Shown here: positions 21,401 through 48,561 of the stretch, piece by piece
Layout: every line of letters starts with the position of its first letter
Numbering within the stretch: the stretch's first letter is position 1
Assembly (NCBI GenBank): GCA_964035795.1
Contig: OZ038320.1
Coordinates: 24,678,118 to 24,742,117 of the forward strand
DNA length: 64,000 nucleotides
Reading direction: 5' to 3'
Source of the DNA: Pterobdella sp. o SKG-2022
Lineage: Eukaryota > Annelida > Clitellata > Hirudinida > Piscicolidae
The notes under the pieces: model-generated
What the model saw: the letters and a program-made list of their open reading frames with translations, nothing else
What the model was told of the DNA's origin: nothing
Databases searched by the model: none
Position numbers and translations under genes: made by a program

Positions 21401-24400
21401 CACTAAAGAAATTGAGAACGCAATGCTGGACAGGGAATCATGGAGAAGCTTCATCACTTTGGCTCGACTAAAAAGTTGGCTTAAGTAAGTAAGTAAGTGA
21501 AATCGAAGCAACATCATCAGAAGCATAAACGTTTTGAAACTGAAAAATAATGTATAGTTAAAGTCTACACAAACTTCTGGTTTTGTTTTCCATAATTTTT
21601 GTGTATTCTTCAAAGGCTTGATCATATGCTTTAAACTGGATGGGATATTCAAATATGAATATTGTTAAAAACTATTTATCACCTCCGAATTAATTAATAA
21701 ATTCTGTTTTATTCTTTTACAAAGTTTTTAAAATTATCAACTTTGGATTTATCAAGTAAACTTTGGATTTATTTAGTAAAAATATTTATATTATTTGTTT
21801 TTTTATTATTTTTTAATACTTTTTCTTATTAAGGTCATTATTGTGGTCAAGTTGTGAACCTTGCATCTTCCCTTTATGATGGAGCTGATATTCCTGAGCG
21901 AGGGGTCCTGCAACCTTTGGAACACCGTTTCAGCTGGCCCCTCAAAACTTTATAAATATTTTAAGCAATTTTTGATAAAAAATTAAATTGGTTATAGACT
22001 AAATAGTGAATGAGTGATCTGCTCTATCAATGAATAACGATGATAATAAATAAGTAAATCACTTAAGGATTATTATTTTATCATTTAACCTCATTCCTTC
22101 CCAAAAAAAAATTGCTGATTTCTCTCTAATTAACAAAAACTGTAAAAAGAATAGTTGATTCATAAATAAAACAAACATCCCCACAATAACTCTAATCAAT
22201 AACATTGTAAACAGTGCATTTCCCTTCATATAGTATGCAAACACACACAACACCACATACCTCCACTCAGTCATCTTGGCAACATTCTCATCACCAGCTT
22301 CCAAGTCTGACATGTGGTGGCGTACATCGGGAGGTTGTGGAGCTGATGGAGTCTCGCCGTTAGTGAAGCATAATAGGTCAAGTAGGTCATCCAATATAGA
22401 TCTTGGAATTGGCGATTCTGCTGTTTGAATTATTGAAGATTTTAAATATAACTTTAACAACAATGTCAAGATGGGACAGAAATAAAAAATAATGAATTGA
22501 AATAATACACACTACCATTATCCAGCGCCTTTTTGTATGCAGCAAAGGCTTCCAATGGTTTTAACAGACCAATCAAATCCTTCAGCTCTTCAATAATATC
22601 CTCTTTTGGTATCCTCTCCATTACAGGACAGAAGTCCTTGAAGGTTTGTGAGAAATGATTTAATACATTCATTTCATGAAAAGATTCCATCTTTGTTGGA
22701 ATTATTCTTATCATTAGATAATAACTAATTTAAATGAAAATTAATTAGTATAATTGAAATAATTCTCAATTTTTGAAAATGTGTTATTCTCCATCATTAA
22801 CGAAACATAGAAAAATAAGCATAAAAATAACAAGATATTGTTTTAATTAGTTAAATAATTTAAAACCCTTATGTCACAAATATAGCCGGCAAAATTTTTT
22901 GATTTACTGAATTCTAATTCAAAATACATAAATTCAAATTAAAAATAGTGAAATTCTATAAGAAACTAGTGTGATTTCATCATATTGAGTCACCATTGTT
23001 TTATTGGCAATTATTAACACCACCAATCCTCATATTGAGTGACCTTGATGACAGGGAAGGATGTATCATGTACAAAGTACTTGGGGTACTCCTGCATAAC
23101 ATATCTGGCTGCATTGCGACCTGACTCAGCTGATAATGTAGCTACTTTCTGTTCAATAATATAATAATAATGATCTATGAGGTTTATTATAGTGATGTTT
23201 AACCCAGGAAGTTTCAAGATCACTTGATATATGTGTGTAAAATAGTCTAATATAATAATAGGTTATGGCAGTTTAATAGTTTAAAAAAAACTAGTTTTCA
23301 GTCCCTTTCCAAAGTCCTTCACTTTCATAACCCTTCTTAAGCCTTCCGACAAGCTGTTCCACAAACCTATGTTTTCCAATATTAGACAACTTTGACTTGG
23401 GAACATATAAATTTTTTGAGTCCAAAGATTTAAGCTTTTGCCATCCAGTTCCTTTCTGCTCATAAGAAAGACACTTTTTAATAAACCTTATCTGCCTGAG
23501 AACTGAGAAGCCTGCTTGCAACATCTTACATGTAAGTTCACGCTCAAATCTCTATCCATGAAAACACCCAGGCTCTTAACACTTCCTGAAGGTGAAATGA
23601 AAGTATCCAATACCCTAATCTGTTTGGTTGTAAACTTATTCACCTTTCTCAAAAAAGAAAATCATATAGCTTCAGTTTTAGATCTATTGAGTTTGAAACT
23701 ATTGAATTCCATCCATGCTGCCATTTCATAGACATAGTCAGACAATCTGTTCTGCAATTGCTCAGTTTCACCAGGGACACAGCTAGAATACAATTGTATG
23801 TCATCTGCATATTGGTGAAAATTCAAGTTATGTCCTTGTGCAATTGTTTCTAGATTATTAGAATACAGATGAAATAAGAGCAAGTCGATTACAGAACCTT
23901 GTGGCACATGGAGATGAAATAATATATATGTTAATAGAATATACTTCCACTTAATTTTAGTAAAAAAATTTTTTCAAACGATGTTAGAAATCATTCATAA
24001 AGTTTATATTTTCTTATTAAAATGTTAAACCTTATCAATGTTGGTGATTGGAATGAGGAAGGGATCATCAATGAATTGGAAATGTGGGCCTTCATAATCC
24101 TTGTGATTGTTGTTGAAGTTATATGCATTGTTATTAAGTTGTATTGCAGAAGTATATTTTGTTAATTTGTAATATGATGATACTAGGTGATGTTAATAAC
24201 TCATGAAAAAAGTGTGTTTTAAATGCAAATTTTATTGATTATAGTGTTATTTATTTGAAAAAAAAATTATTTATTTGCTTTTGAAATATAATGAAAATAA
24301 TTTAATTTGGTTTAAACATAAAAGATTTTAAATCAGACTGTTTTAACAGTTGATGCAAGTTCTTTCAAGATTGTTAAGTTGTTTCTGTTGATTTAATAAA

Positions 24401-24719
24401 CATTTCTTTGAAAAAATTAATTTTATACTATGAGAGCTTGAAATTAAATGAAATTTTTTCAAAAAGTGTAACCTTTTGAGTCTTTTAGGTATAGTGGCAC
24501 TACTGTTTCCACGCACAAATGTCAAATTTCTGTGAAAAATATTTAGTAATAAAATTAGACGCAATATAATTATATTTTTTATTATCTTTATAAATTTACT
24601 AACAATACAATATATTCACATAAAGTATTTTAATATTTTTAAACAAATATGACTGAGAAACTCAATGAATACTTTTTAAAAACACTAGTCAAGAAATTGA
24701 GTCTTGTAAAATTTGCCAT
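13613..24719 (-). CDS. PTCD3: PTCD3, mitochondrial small-subunit ribosomal protein mS39 (PPR protein), 23 exons
   Basis: Exons (minus strand, 5' to 3'): 24673-24719, 24473-24529, 24339-24384, 24031-24099, 23044-23148, 22516-22636, 22254-22420, 21820-21940, 20152-20234, 19912-20007, 19572-19632, 19347-19400, 18891-18968, 17667-17695, 17276-17389, 16953-17057, 16599-16689, 16233-16318, 15859-15947, 15527-15595, 15102-15165, 14795-14899, 13613-13660. All phases agree, giving about 634 aa against 689 in human. Matches to remembered human PTCD3 run in order: LKELASTVKT, DDPFLIP, GRNAARYVMQEYPKYF, LDDLLDLLCF, VRPTVETFNSAL, EFFNSAM, YIPKLW, MIINEAEK. The basic N-terminus MANFTRLNFLTSVFKK fits mitochondrial import. 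The protein binds rRNA at the mRNA entrance of the mitoribosome. Junctions after exons 7, 10, 12, 15 and 22 use weaker donors and are provisional. About ten residues present in human are missing around exons 8/9. Confidence 0.87.
16728..16770. repeat. (AT)n microsatellite in PTCD3 intron 16
   Basis: About 21 AT units, followed to about 16920 by degenerate GATA/TAAA-type tetranucleotide repeats. It lies between PTCD3 exons 16 and 17. Confidence 0.85.
17667..17695 (-). CDS. PTCD3: PTCD3 exon 14: 29-nt microexon
   Basis: Bounded by atttgcag and gtgagtgg. Encodes EFFNSAMTK plus two bases completing a Phe codon. It aligns with KFFQSAMSI of human PTCD3 and is needed to connect exon 13 (phase 1) with exon 15 (phase 0). 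Confidence 0.78.
17714..17776. repeat. (AAAT)n plus (AT)n microsatellite
   Basis: About eleven AAAT units followed by (AT)n. It directly abuts the retrotransposon fragment at 17777, in PTCD3 intron 13. Confidence 0.85.
17777..18170 (+). mobile_element. 3' end of a jockey/CR1-type non-LTR retrotransposon, decayed
   Basis: The + strand frame reads KLQKLQNKAIRISLNLKQT, then FIIYMYKHKQNLLHS, then after a frameshift KYWNKLPNNLKSIDNINTFK, ending in TGA at 18168-18170. This is the conserved C-terminal tail downstream of reverse transcriptase in jockey/CR1-like elements (KLQ..QNKAIR and W..LP..I....). Frameshifts show it is dead. It is antisense to PTCD3 and inside intron 13. Confidence 0.75.
18254..18453. 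other. Assembly gap (200 N)
   Basis: Exactly 200 Ns, next to the (AT)n run at 18454-18497. This is probably a fixed-size scaffold gap at an unsequenced repeat in PTCD3 intron 13. Confidence 0.95.
18454..18497. repeat. (AT)n microsatellite at the gap edge
   Basis: About 22 AT units next to the N gap. They account for the Ile/Tyr frames around the gap. Confidence 0.9.
20411..21500 (+). mobile_element. RTE-like non-LTR retrotransposon, 5'-truncated and decayed
   Basis: The + strand codes for reverse-transcriptase fragments: LVFVDFSKAFDSVHRAKMM, DTLAPYLFTIVIDYIMRM, then the catalytic YADD box in LNYADDIALI. After frameshifts comes a C-terminal region with YNSETLTLTSS, HRLRLAGHCVRHREE and NYVDTLARDTDLEST. 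A TAG replaces the usual Gln just before DTLAP. The 3' end is a TAAG repeat at 21482-21500, the kind of microsatellite tail several non-LTR clades carry. It is inactive, antisense to PTCD3, and inside intron 8. Confidence 0.85.
22254..22636 (-). CDS. PTCD3: PTCD3 exons 6-7: first helical repeats
   Basis: Exon 6 (22516-22636) gives DFCPVMERIPKEDIIEELKD and onwards to KKALDN. Exon 7 (22254-22420) gives ILDDLLDLLCFTNGE, then a charged loop ending KMTEWR. Both align without large gaps to the segment of human PTCD3 that contains its LLDLLCYYG motif. The exon 7 donor is either gtgttg (used here, phase 0) or the more consensus-like gtatgt, which would break the frame to exon 8. Confidence 0.8.
23281..23910 (-). 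mobile_element. CR1/Rex1-like non-LTR retrotransposon fragment
   Basis: The minus strand reads MPQGSVIDLLLFHLYSNNLE, then NFHQYADDIQLYSS (the reverse-transcriptase YADD box), MAAWMEFNSFKLNRSKTEAI (the segment after the box), and later RLKKGYESEGLWKG. Frameshifts break it into at least three frames. Only the second half of the reverse transcriptase and part of the 3' region remain. It lies in PTCD3 intron 4, in the sense orientation of PTCD3. Confidence 0.82.
24673..24719 (-). CDS. PTCD3: PTCD3 exon 1: start and mitochondrial targeting sequence
   Basis: ATG (CAT at 24717-24719), then MANFTRLNFLTSVFK, donor gtattc, phase 2. It is basic and hydrophobic with no acidic residue, as expected of a presequence. 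It was chosen because it joins the next exon (NLTFVRGNSSATIPKRLK) in frame and leaves 277 bp to the ABCF1 ATG. Confidence 0.65.
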
Positions 24720-24996
24720 TTATTAATTAAATGTATAAGACAATTTGGATTAATGTGAACTTATTATCGTTATATTTGCAAAGTTTTATATAAAAAACTG
24801 TAAAATAAATTTTTTTTCACTGAATAAACTTTTTTATAGTTATTAGTAAAATAATTATTTAATTAAAAAATAAAAATACTATTGTGTTTTTTTCTTTGCT
24901 AATGATAAAACATTTTTTAGACCCGAACTTATGTTATTAGGCAATAAGGTTTAGATTAGTTTTAAATTTTTGAATTAGTCTCAATAATTAACTATA
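24720..24996. promoter_or_regulatory. Bidirectional promoter between PTCD3 and ABCF1
   Basis: Only 277 bp separate the PTCD3 ATG (minus) from the ABCF1 ATG (plus), so both 5' UTRs and the core promoter must fit here unless a non-coding first exon lies elsewhere. The interval is strongly AT-rich. I see no canonical TATA box or CpG island. Confidence 0.65.
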
Positions 24997-40560
<15,564 letters not shown>

Positions 40561-40818
40561 GACTTTGATACTTCGATTGAAAATTTTTTCTGCTTAGAGT
40601 TCAGGGTTTATTGGGAGTGGCAATGATTATGGTGATAGAGTGGTTTTTTGATCATGGTAGGGATTAGGAAAGGGAGAATGATTATGGGGTTCGTGAGCCA
40701 TGTTGATGGTTTTTATTGTTATCTTATTGAATACTGGAGATGTAATGACGATGTTATTTTATTATTTTTTCATTAGTTTTGTTTAATGCTTGGTGCGCGA
40801 GATGTACAGGATGCCTAT

Positions 40819-40824
40819 AATAAA
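40819..40824 (+). promoter_or_regulatory. ABCF1 poly(A) signal
   Basis: AATAAA about 260 bases after the ABCF1 stop codon, the first one downstream in a plausible position. Confidence 0.6.
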
Positions 40825-40839
40825 ATTCACCAAAAATTA

Positions 40840-43800
40840 GTTCAATACTTTCCTTATATAGGCATCAGAAATTTATTTCCGTCAAACTTTTATTTTTTTT
40901 TAAGTTTGAAATTTTCTTTATGAATATTAATAATTTATGGCGAAAACAAATATTTAATTAAGAATTCAATTTAACCTTAATTACAACGAGTCCGCACATC
41001 GAATATACTTCAAAATTTACGTGAAAGTGCATGCGATGAAATTTATGTTTGGAAATATTAATAAGAGAATAATAAAACAAATTTTACATAATACATTAAC
41101 TCAATTTGCAAATGTAGCCGAGGCGTATCGAATTGGTATCCACCGATGTCCCATATCTATTGTAGTTTTAATTAAGAAGTTTTGCCAATATTAACTATTC
41201 ATATTTTTCTAAATAAATTTTAGTTTTTATTCTAAAAATTTATGTTATATAGAACATTGAAAGGCTGAGAGCCTAAGCATCCGTCTTCATTTACTACCAT
41301 CTGGATATGTGTGACAAAACGTTGTCGCACTGGTTCGTTTAGGCTTAAATATAGTGTTTTTCTCAAAGTTCTGTGTATTTTTTGCATTTTAGATTAAATA
41401 TTTTTGATTAAAAATGAAGTATGATTATTTTTTCATTATTTATCTGTAAATCCGCCTTAAAAACGTCCTTCGGTGACGTCTCGTAGTTTTAAATGGCACA
41501 TCAAAATATAAATATTGGCATAGCATCAATCCCAAATTTTTTCAACATCGTCACTGTAATTTTAATAATGAAATCGAAATATACTTTCATGAATCGGTTC
41601 AATCACGTAATATTTTTAATTTTAAAGTCATAATCCAAAAGAAGTATAAAGTTTTACGGGTAAAAGCATATAATATCATTTGAATACTCAAAAATTTTCA
41701 ACATGACTAGTTATAGAGTTCTTCAAGCTATATTTGGTTGTGTTTAATGATCCTCGTTATACTGTTTTAATTTGGTTAATTTCCGACTAAGGTTCTTATT
41801 TACAAATAGCCATGCAATATTATCAACGAACTGCATGCATTTCAATATTCAAGCATACTTCTATAAAACATTATATTCGTTATAACCTTCTCCACGTTCT
41901 TTAACTAATTGAATAAATGATAAATTAGCTTTCAAACTCTCGGCCTGTTTATAAGTTAAAATTAGGCACAAATACAACTTCAATGCCTGAATTTATTCCT
42001 TTCAAATGTGTTTTCAGCTTTAATTCAGAATCAATGAAATTATACTCAATCTACTCTTGTTTTAGTTGAAACTAAATTTTCATAATATTATTTTTATAAA
42101 ACGTTGAAAATAAATCTAAAAAATACTGGTTTAGGCAGCTTTGAGATGTTCGAATTGTGAAAACTGCCTTTTATTTATAGATTTTTATTGAGCAAATAAA
42201 GATAGCTGTATCATAGTCTGGTTTATTCTTCCAGAATACAATTTCATGCACTAGTATTATGACCTCCATGGTTCCGCTTACTTTTTTCCTGAATTGAATT
42301 ATGTCTAGTCGTACTCTGAACTTCACAGCTTGAGAAAGAATAAATTGCATACATTGGGGCTTGACACGTTTAATAATTTTTTAAATAAGCCTGTGAAGTG
42401 AATGGTTTTCGAAAATTTTTAGTTCGGGTTTATTAAATTTTTGAAAGAAATGAGTGATTTTGTTTAATTTCATGAAACTTCAAGCTTGAAGTAAAATTGA
42501 AAATTAAATTTAATTGAGTTTTTCAATGTGTTTTTACTTCATTTCATAATAAACAACTGAAACACTGAAATAAAAAATATTAGACGTATATACTTATTTT
42601 TGATAAAATTTTTGATTAAAATTCTTTTTTGAAAGTCATTATTGGTCAAATAAATGGTAGAAACATAATGGATAAACGAGAAAAACCCAACACAATACCA
42701 TACTCCATGCTCCAAAAGCTCTAAATTTAAACAGCGTTCAACACACAGAACTATAAAATTTTTATTTAACGTAAATATAAAGTATTTTAAAGATAGCTAA
42801 AGTTTATCTTCGGAAAATATCTTTTTTTGTTCCTGGAGCTATTTCAATTTTTTATCTTTAAAAGAGGGTCTTTTGCTTCATTGATTCATGTCTGAACAAG
42901 AATTTTTACCGTAATTACCTAGAGTAATTTTTATAAAAAAAATTCTTAATTCAATACGCCGCAAAAAACAAACGTTCTTGTAGCAAAATTTAGAAGATTA
43001 TATCAAAGATACTGACAAAAAGCAGGTATTTCCAGGAAAATAACTTCAAAAATTTGTTCTTTGATAACATATCTTAACCTAGAAAATTTTGTTTAGACAA
43101 TATTGAAAGACACTCCATTATATTTCTCACATGCAGCATATACAGCTACCTATTCTTTTGATTCAATCCTATTAGGGGTTTTATGATGGCATAATAGTAT
43201 TAAAAGCTGATGAAATATTGTACATAGCAATTATTTATTAAAAATACCACTTGAGAATAGAAAAATATTTTTTATATAAAACTTTAACTAATTGGATAAA
43301 TATTTTTGATAAATTTGATTTGAAATAAAAAGCTTAAGTAAAACAACTATTAGACTAATGAAATTTTGATGATATCTTAGATCCACTATGAAATTTGCAA
43401 TAACTAGCCCAGAAAATAAGACATAGTTTCGAGAGAAAAGGAGGGGAGTATGTATATAAGCGTGTTGCCGCTAGGAAGATAAATTTCATTTGTTTCACAC
43501 AATTCTTTTTTTTACATTTATAACTTTCTTGAAAATTTTTGAGAGTTTTGAAAGACATCAAGCACCATGTTTCTCGACTTTTAGTGAGTTTTTAGTTAAA
43601 ACTTTTTTCACTTTTTTTTTATTTAATAATTTTTTGATACAATTAAATCACATATATTATTTTTTTTGTATTCATTAAAGATTAAATTCATTTTGATGAA
43701 CTGCGTAATGAAACTGAAAATTTTTTTGATAAAATAGAAGTTTTTTTTTCGTTTTTTTTTTGATAAAATTTATGAAACTTGACAGATGTTCGCCTTTACA

Positions 43801-46800
43801 AAATTTATATAAATTTTCACAAAAAAATTCATGGCACCGTTGAATTCCTTATGTCAAATCTTGAAAAAAGTTTATGTTTTAAGGCAAACAAGCTTTTCAC
43901 AGTACAATGGTTAACAATTTGCACATCGTTATCTTTCCCTCGTATGTAGTATATTTCAACACCATCTTGTTTTTAAAATAATAAGATACCAATGAATTCA
44001 AACAACTGGAATTGTTTACTTTATTTCTTATGTTATTAGTTAGTTTGGTCGCTACGGTCAAATACAAAAAATCAGCCATCCATTGGGACACATCTAGAGT
44101 CTTGAAAAAAAAGAAGTTGAAAAAAAAAGCATGAAGATGAAATCAAAACATAAAACGCATTTATTTAAATTTATTTTGTGGTTTTACTTCAAAGACATTT
44201 ATATTTAGTTTAATTTAACTAATTGCTAATATACTTGACCAGATGTTTGTTAATTGCAACTTTTGAGCAGATTATGTAGTTTTTATATAAATTTTGAATG
44301 TTTGACGCCGGATATTTTGAGTTTTTAATACATATGTAAAAGTAGCAAAAAACTGCGATTTTCGAAATGTATGTTTTTTGAGAAGTTTTTACCACTTCAA
44401 ACTCAACAGTATTGGAATAGATTTTATTTATTCATGAATGTCGCAAACTAATTTAAAGAGATAATTCATTTATAACTCCACAACCTGCTTTGGAAATTAC
44501 GAAACTTTTTCAATGTGAATGCTGATCGCCGGAATAATTAAGTTCTTTTGAATAAAAAACCAGAAATTAAAGCAATAAATATAACAATGATTTTAATGAG
44601 ATGTGTTGTTTTGTGATAAGTGTGTGGAAGTGAGAATTTGAAACAACGGCATAAAAAGTTGCAAAATAAATTGGCTTAAATTTTGAATCATTTGTAAGGA
44701 TTCTATTCTTTTTTAAAATTTTTAAAAGTTGTCACTGGAGGCTGGTCTAAAATCCAGAAGATATTAAATTTGTTAAAATGAATGTAAATCTTCTAAAATT
44801 GGAAAGTGTTGTTTTGCATCTGTACCTTCTCGACTGAATGCATTGAATCTTTTTATTTTATGGTTGTCTCTCCATTCTATTAACAGATGTATTTTACTGA
44901 GTTTAAAAATCTAACTACATTCAAAAACCATACTTTTTAATGCAATTTTTTCAAAACTATAAGTTAAGGATTTATTATTTATTTTTTGATTCTATAGAAA
45001 CAACTAAGAGGTTTTAAGCAAATATGGTCGAAGCATGGAAAAACAATAATTTTGTTAATCTTGTGGGTTTTGTTCTTTTTTAAGTGCGCAAAATGATTCT
45101 GCTTATCAGCAAGAATTATTTTCTAAATGCAAACAACTTTCGAATTTTTGAGATTTTTCTAAATGCTCTTTCTGCTTTAATTTTGAAATCATTTAATATT
45201 AGTTTTTCTCAGTTAGAATCAAATAAATGTAGAATAAAATTTTTTTATATTTTTAATAATTATTTAAGTTTATACTGTTCCTTCATATTTTCAATTTACC
45301 TTTCTCGATAAATGATAATTTATTTTTTTTTTCTTGAAATTTCAAACTTCAATTCAAAGCAACGCTGATTCTATAGTTTTTTTTGATTAAAAAATTGACA
45401 TATAATGTGTATAAAACCAACATACAAGCAAGATTAAGTAACCAACAGTGGTAGGCAAGGAAACAGGCATTCATACCTAGAGAATTTCTTTTATTTATTT
45501 TGGACCTATTTGTTTGTACTTGGGCCTTTTATCTCGTCATTAATACTTTTGAGGTTTAATTAATGCACTGAAACCATTTGTAAGTTCACTCGAGTACTTC
45601 CATATTTTGCTTGTTTCTCATGTTTCAACTAGCTATTCAATTTTCTTCGTATCAAATTATATTGATATTGATTTTAATTATCAATTTTGTTTTAATTTCA
45701 TACAATTTTTCAAGGCTACTAGTTGATTTATACCACCTGCATTAGGAATAAATAACTTGTGGCAGTACAATGTAACAGATTAACTTTAAGTTATAACCAA
45801 ACCTGAACAATAAAACTTGAAATCCTATTTTCTCAAGGAAAATTGAAAATCTTAAAATAGTTTTGCTGTTAGTCTCATTGAAATCTGAATCAATTAACAC
45901 TCAGCTTGGACAACTATTAAAATTTCTGCTATGATGCTTCACAAAAGTTCAACAAACATAATCAAAATACTTAAATTGGTATACCCTTATTACTATTATG
46001 ATACAAAGGCAAAAAGGCATTGTAAAACAATGAGGATGGTGGCGTCATAACAACAACAAAGTATCAATTATCATAATAATCTTTTTCAAAAAAATAAAAA
46101 TTTTTGAAAATTAAAAAAAGTTAATTTTTGCCTAGGAGCATAGGCCCAGCACTGACCAAACGGCATTAATTAGTGCTGATCAAATCTCTGAGCCTGTTAT
46201 GGAAATAAATTTCTCATAAAATTGAATTTTTTTCCATTTTTTTATTATTGTTTTTTTATTTATGATGTTTTTATGGGTTTATAATATCAATTAATTTTAT
46301 GCCTAAAACCATAATGCAATATACGTTTGTCTGTTTCACTTAGCAAATGTGTAGGTTTTAATTGCGCAGCAAAAATGCACTTGAGCCTAAATAAAAACTC
46401 AAAAATTTATCATGAAATTTAAGCAATATGGTTAAAAAATCATTTTGTTTATAGAACAACTTTTCATGTCAAATCAAATGGTAGGGAAAATATGAAAATG
46501 AAGCAACAGGGCTTTATATTGCAAACGTACGAAGCTTTCTGTAATAATAACTGGCACAATTTACTACTAGAAAGTCCCTCAACGCTTTATAATTGGTTGG
46601 TTATATTATCTGCTTAGGTGATACTCACGATTTGATGAAGAGATTTACCTTATAGTGGAGTTTTGAATTAATGACATAAATTTTCCATTTATGATGATAG
46701 TTGTGATGTATCAATAAAAAAACGTAATACACAGGTTTTATAAAAACTTCAGTTAATATTTATACTTTCCTTATTATAAATATTGTCTGTGACAAATTTT

Positions 46801-48457
46801 AAATTTTCTTAAACAGGATATATGTTTCTATATAACATTTTTCATGTTTTCAAAAATACATCAATCCATTTTTATATATTGTTTTTCACATGCGGAATTT
46901 TATAGAATAAAATTTATATGTAAAGAAAATTTATATGTAAAGAAAATTTATATGTAAAGAAAATTTATATGCAAAGAAAATTTATATGTACAGAAAATTT
47001 ATATATAAAGAAAATTTTTATGTAAAGAAAATATGTTCAAAGTTGTTAAACAAACAATTAGTGATCCAAGCAACAACAGTAGTTTTTCAAAATTAAGAAT
47101 TATATTTTCAGACACATGTATCATTTTGAAAGCTATGAATTTTAATTAGTTTTACTCTATCATAAAACACTTTTTGAAAACGTTTATTTAGAACCATTAA
47201 AAACATAAACACTATTAACGAGTGCTTGGTAATATGGCGATAAGTTCCATATTTCTTTGGAAAAATTTCCTTTGGTGTCTTTTAAAAATTAAAGTCAAAA
47301 AATATGCTTTAAATAAATTTTTTCCTATGTTATCTCATAATGCCTGGTAATCCTTCTCTAAATCTTCATAATTTCATTCCATATTACGTAAAAATGTAAA
47401 TCGAGACTCAATAAAGCCTGTTTATATTGTGTCGTTTGAGAAAACAAATCAAGTCTATGGCGAAAAATTGCCAAATAGGTGCTTACTTTTGGTCTAAGGT
47501 CAAATCTGGTGTCTAGATAATCAGTTAGATGCTTCATAATCCAAAATAAACTTAAATTAAATGGTTTATTTTAATAGATCTTCATGTTGATGTTGATATA
47601 TCGATTGTCCACAAGCAATGAGATTTACAAATTTTTCTTCTTGAACTTGATTAAATGACCAGCATACATCAAGTTTTCAAGCTTAAGTATCACGTTTCGA
47701 AAATATAGAAGAGAAAAAGAACTTTGAGCTAGTGAAGTTAAAATTGTTTAATTTAAAGATCTTGATTGCTTATATAGGAGAGAGGCCTTTATGAAGCCTT
47801 TATTACCACTTCGTGTGTACATCGAACGAATTCTAATTCAAATAATCAAAGTTTAAACTATTCACAGTTCTTATTCAAACAGCGTTAAAAATTATTTATT
47901 TAAAAAGCTATAATTTTTGAAAATTTTCATTTAAAATTACTCAAGAAATTATGATAGCATCTGTCCATAACTTCAACTAATGAAAGGCTATGCAATTTAA
48001 TAAAAAATAATCAAACATAACTTTTTATTTTTTTTGCTCTACAAAAACTCTATAGATTCCCACAATCGTTAGCATGTTTTTGTTTGTCCTTTTGATACTA
48101 CCTAATAAGACCTAATCAAAAATAATAGTTGGATGAAAATGCAAAGTTTCGATGGAAAGGAGTTTTCTAGTAGGTCGACCAGCAAATCATTCTAAACTAA
48201 TTAGATAGATTCAAAATTTTATTTCTGACTATAAACACTTTAGTCCACTGCAAAAAAACAGTAGAGTGAGACTTAATGTCTTAATACCCTAGGAATCTTT
48301 TTAATACTACATAACTTAATACTGCAAAAATAGTTTATTTGTATGTTACTTAATAAGAAATTATCAATAAATTAATATTACAACAAAGGTTTTCTGTATG
48401 TTATTTAATAAACTTTTTTTTTAATTTTGTACTACATTTTATTTTTTGTTTTTTTAG
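40840..48457. other. Intergenic AT-rich DNA after ABCF1
   Basis: No exon with recognisable product was found. All long frames are low-complexity Phe/Ile/Leu/Lys sequence. It includes the 17-bp tandem array near 46.9 kb. Confidence 0.5.
46910..47033. repeat. 17-bp tandem array, about 7 copies
   Basis: Unit aaaatttatatgtaaag, repeated head to tail with single-base changes (tgcaaag, tgtacag, tataaag) toward the right end. There are no unique spacers, so it is not a CRISPR. Confidence 0.9.
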
Positions 48458-48561
48458 TGAACTGTTAAACATGGAAGCCTCATGGGAAAAGGAGGTCTAT
48501 GATGAGGAAAAATGTTATTGCAAAAGTGGTGAATTGTTATCTATTGAAGACATAAATATAT
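48458..48561 (+). CDS. Isolated exon, possible start of an unknown gene
   Basis: A strong acceptor (tttttttag at 48449-48457) is followed by a short leader, an ATG at 48471 and 30 codons, MEASWEKEVYDEEKCYCKSG then ELLSIEDINI, up to donor gtatgt (phase 1). The composition is much less AT-driven than the surroundings. This has the form of a 5'-UTR/coding exon. The LLSIEDI end faintly recalls the N-terminus of GINS3, but that is not enough to name it. Partner exons may include 53326-53379 and 58338-58421. Confidence 0.45.

Noticed and set aside
24343..24564. 73-codon minus frame as a gene of its own
   Set aside because: It has no ATG and straddles an intron; parts of it are PTCD3 exon 2 and the next intron.
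46910..47033. Tandem array as a CRISPR
   Set aside because: There are no spacers between units and the genome is eukaryotic.
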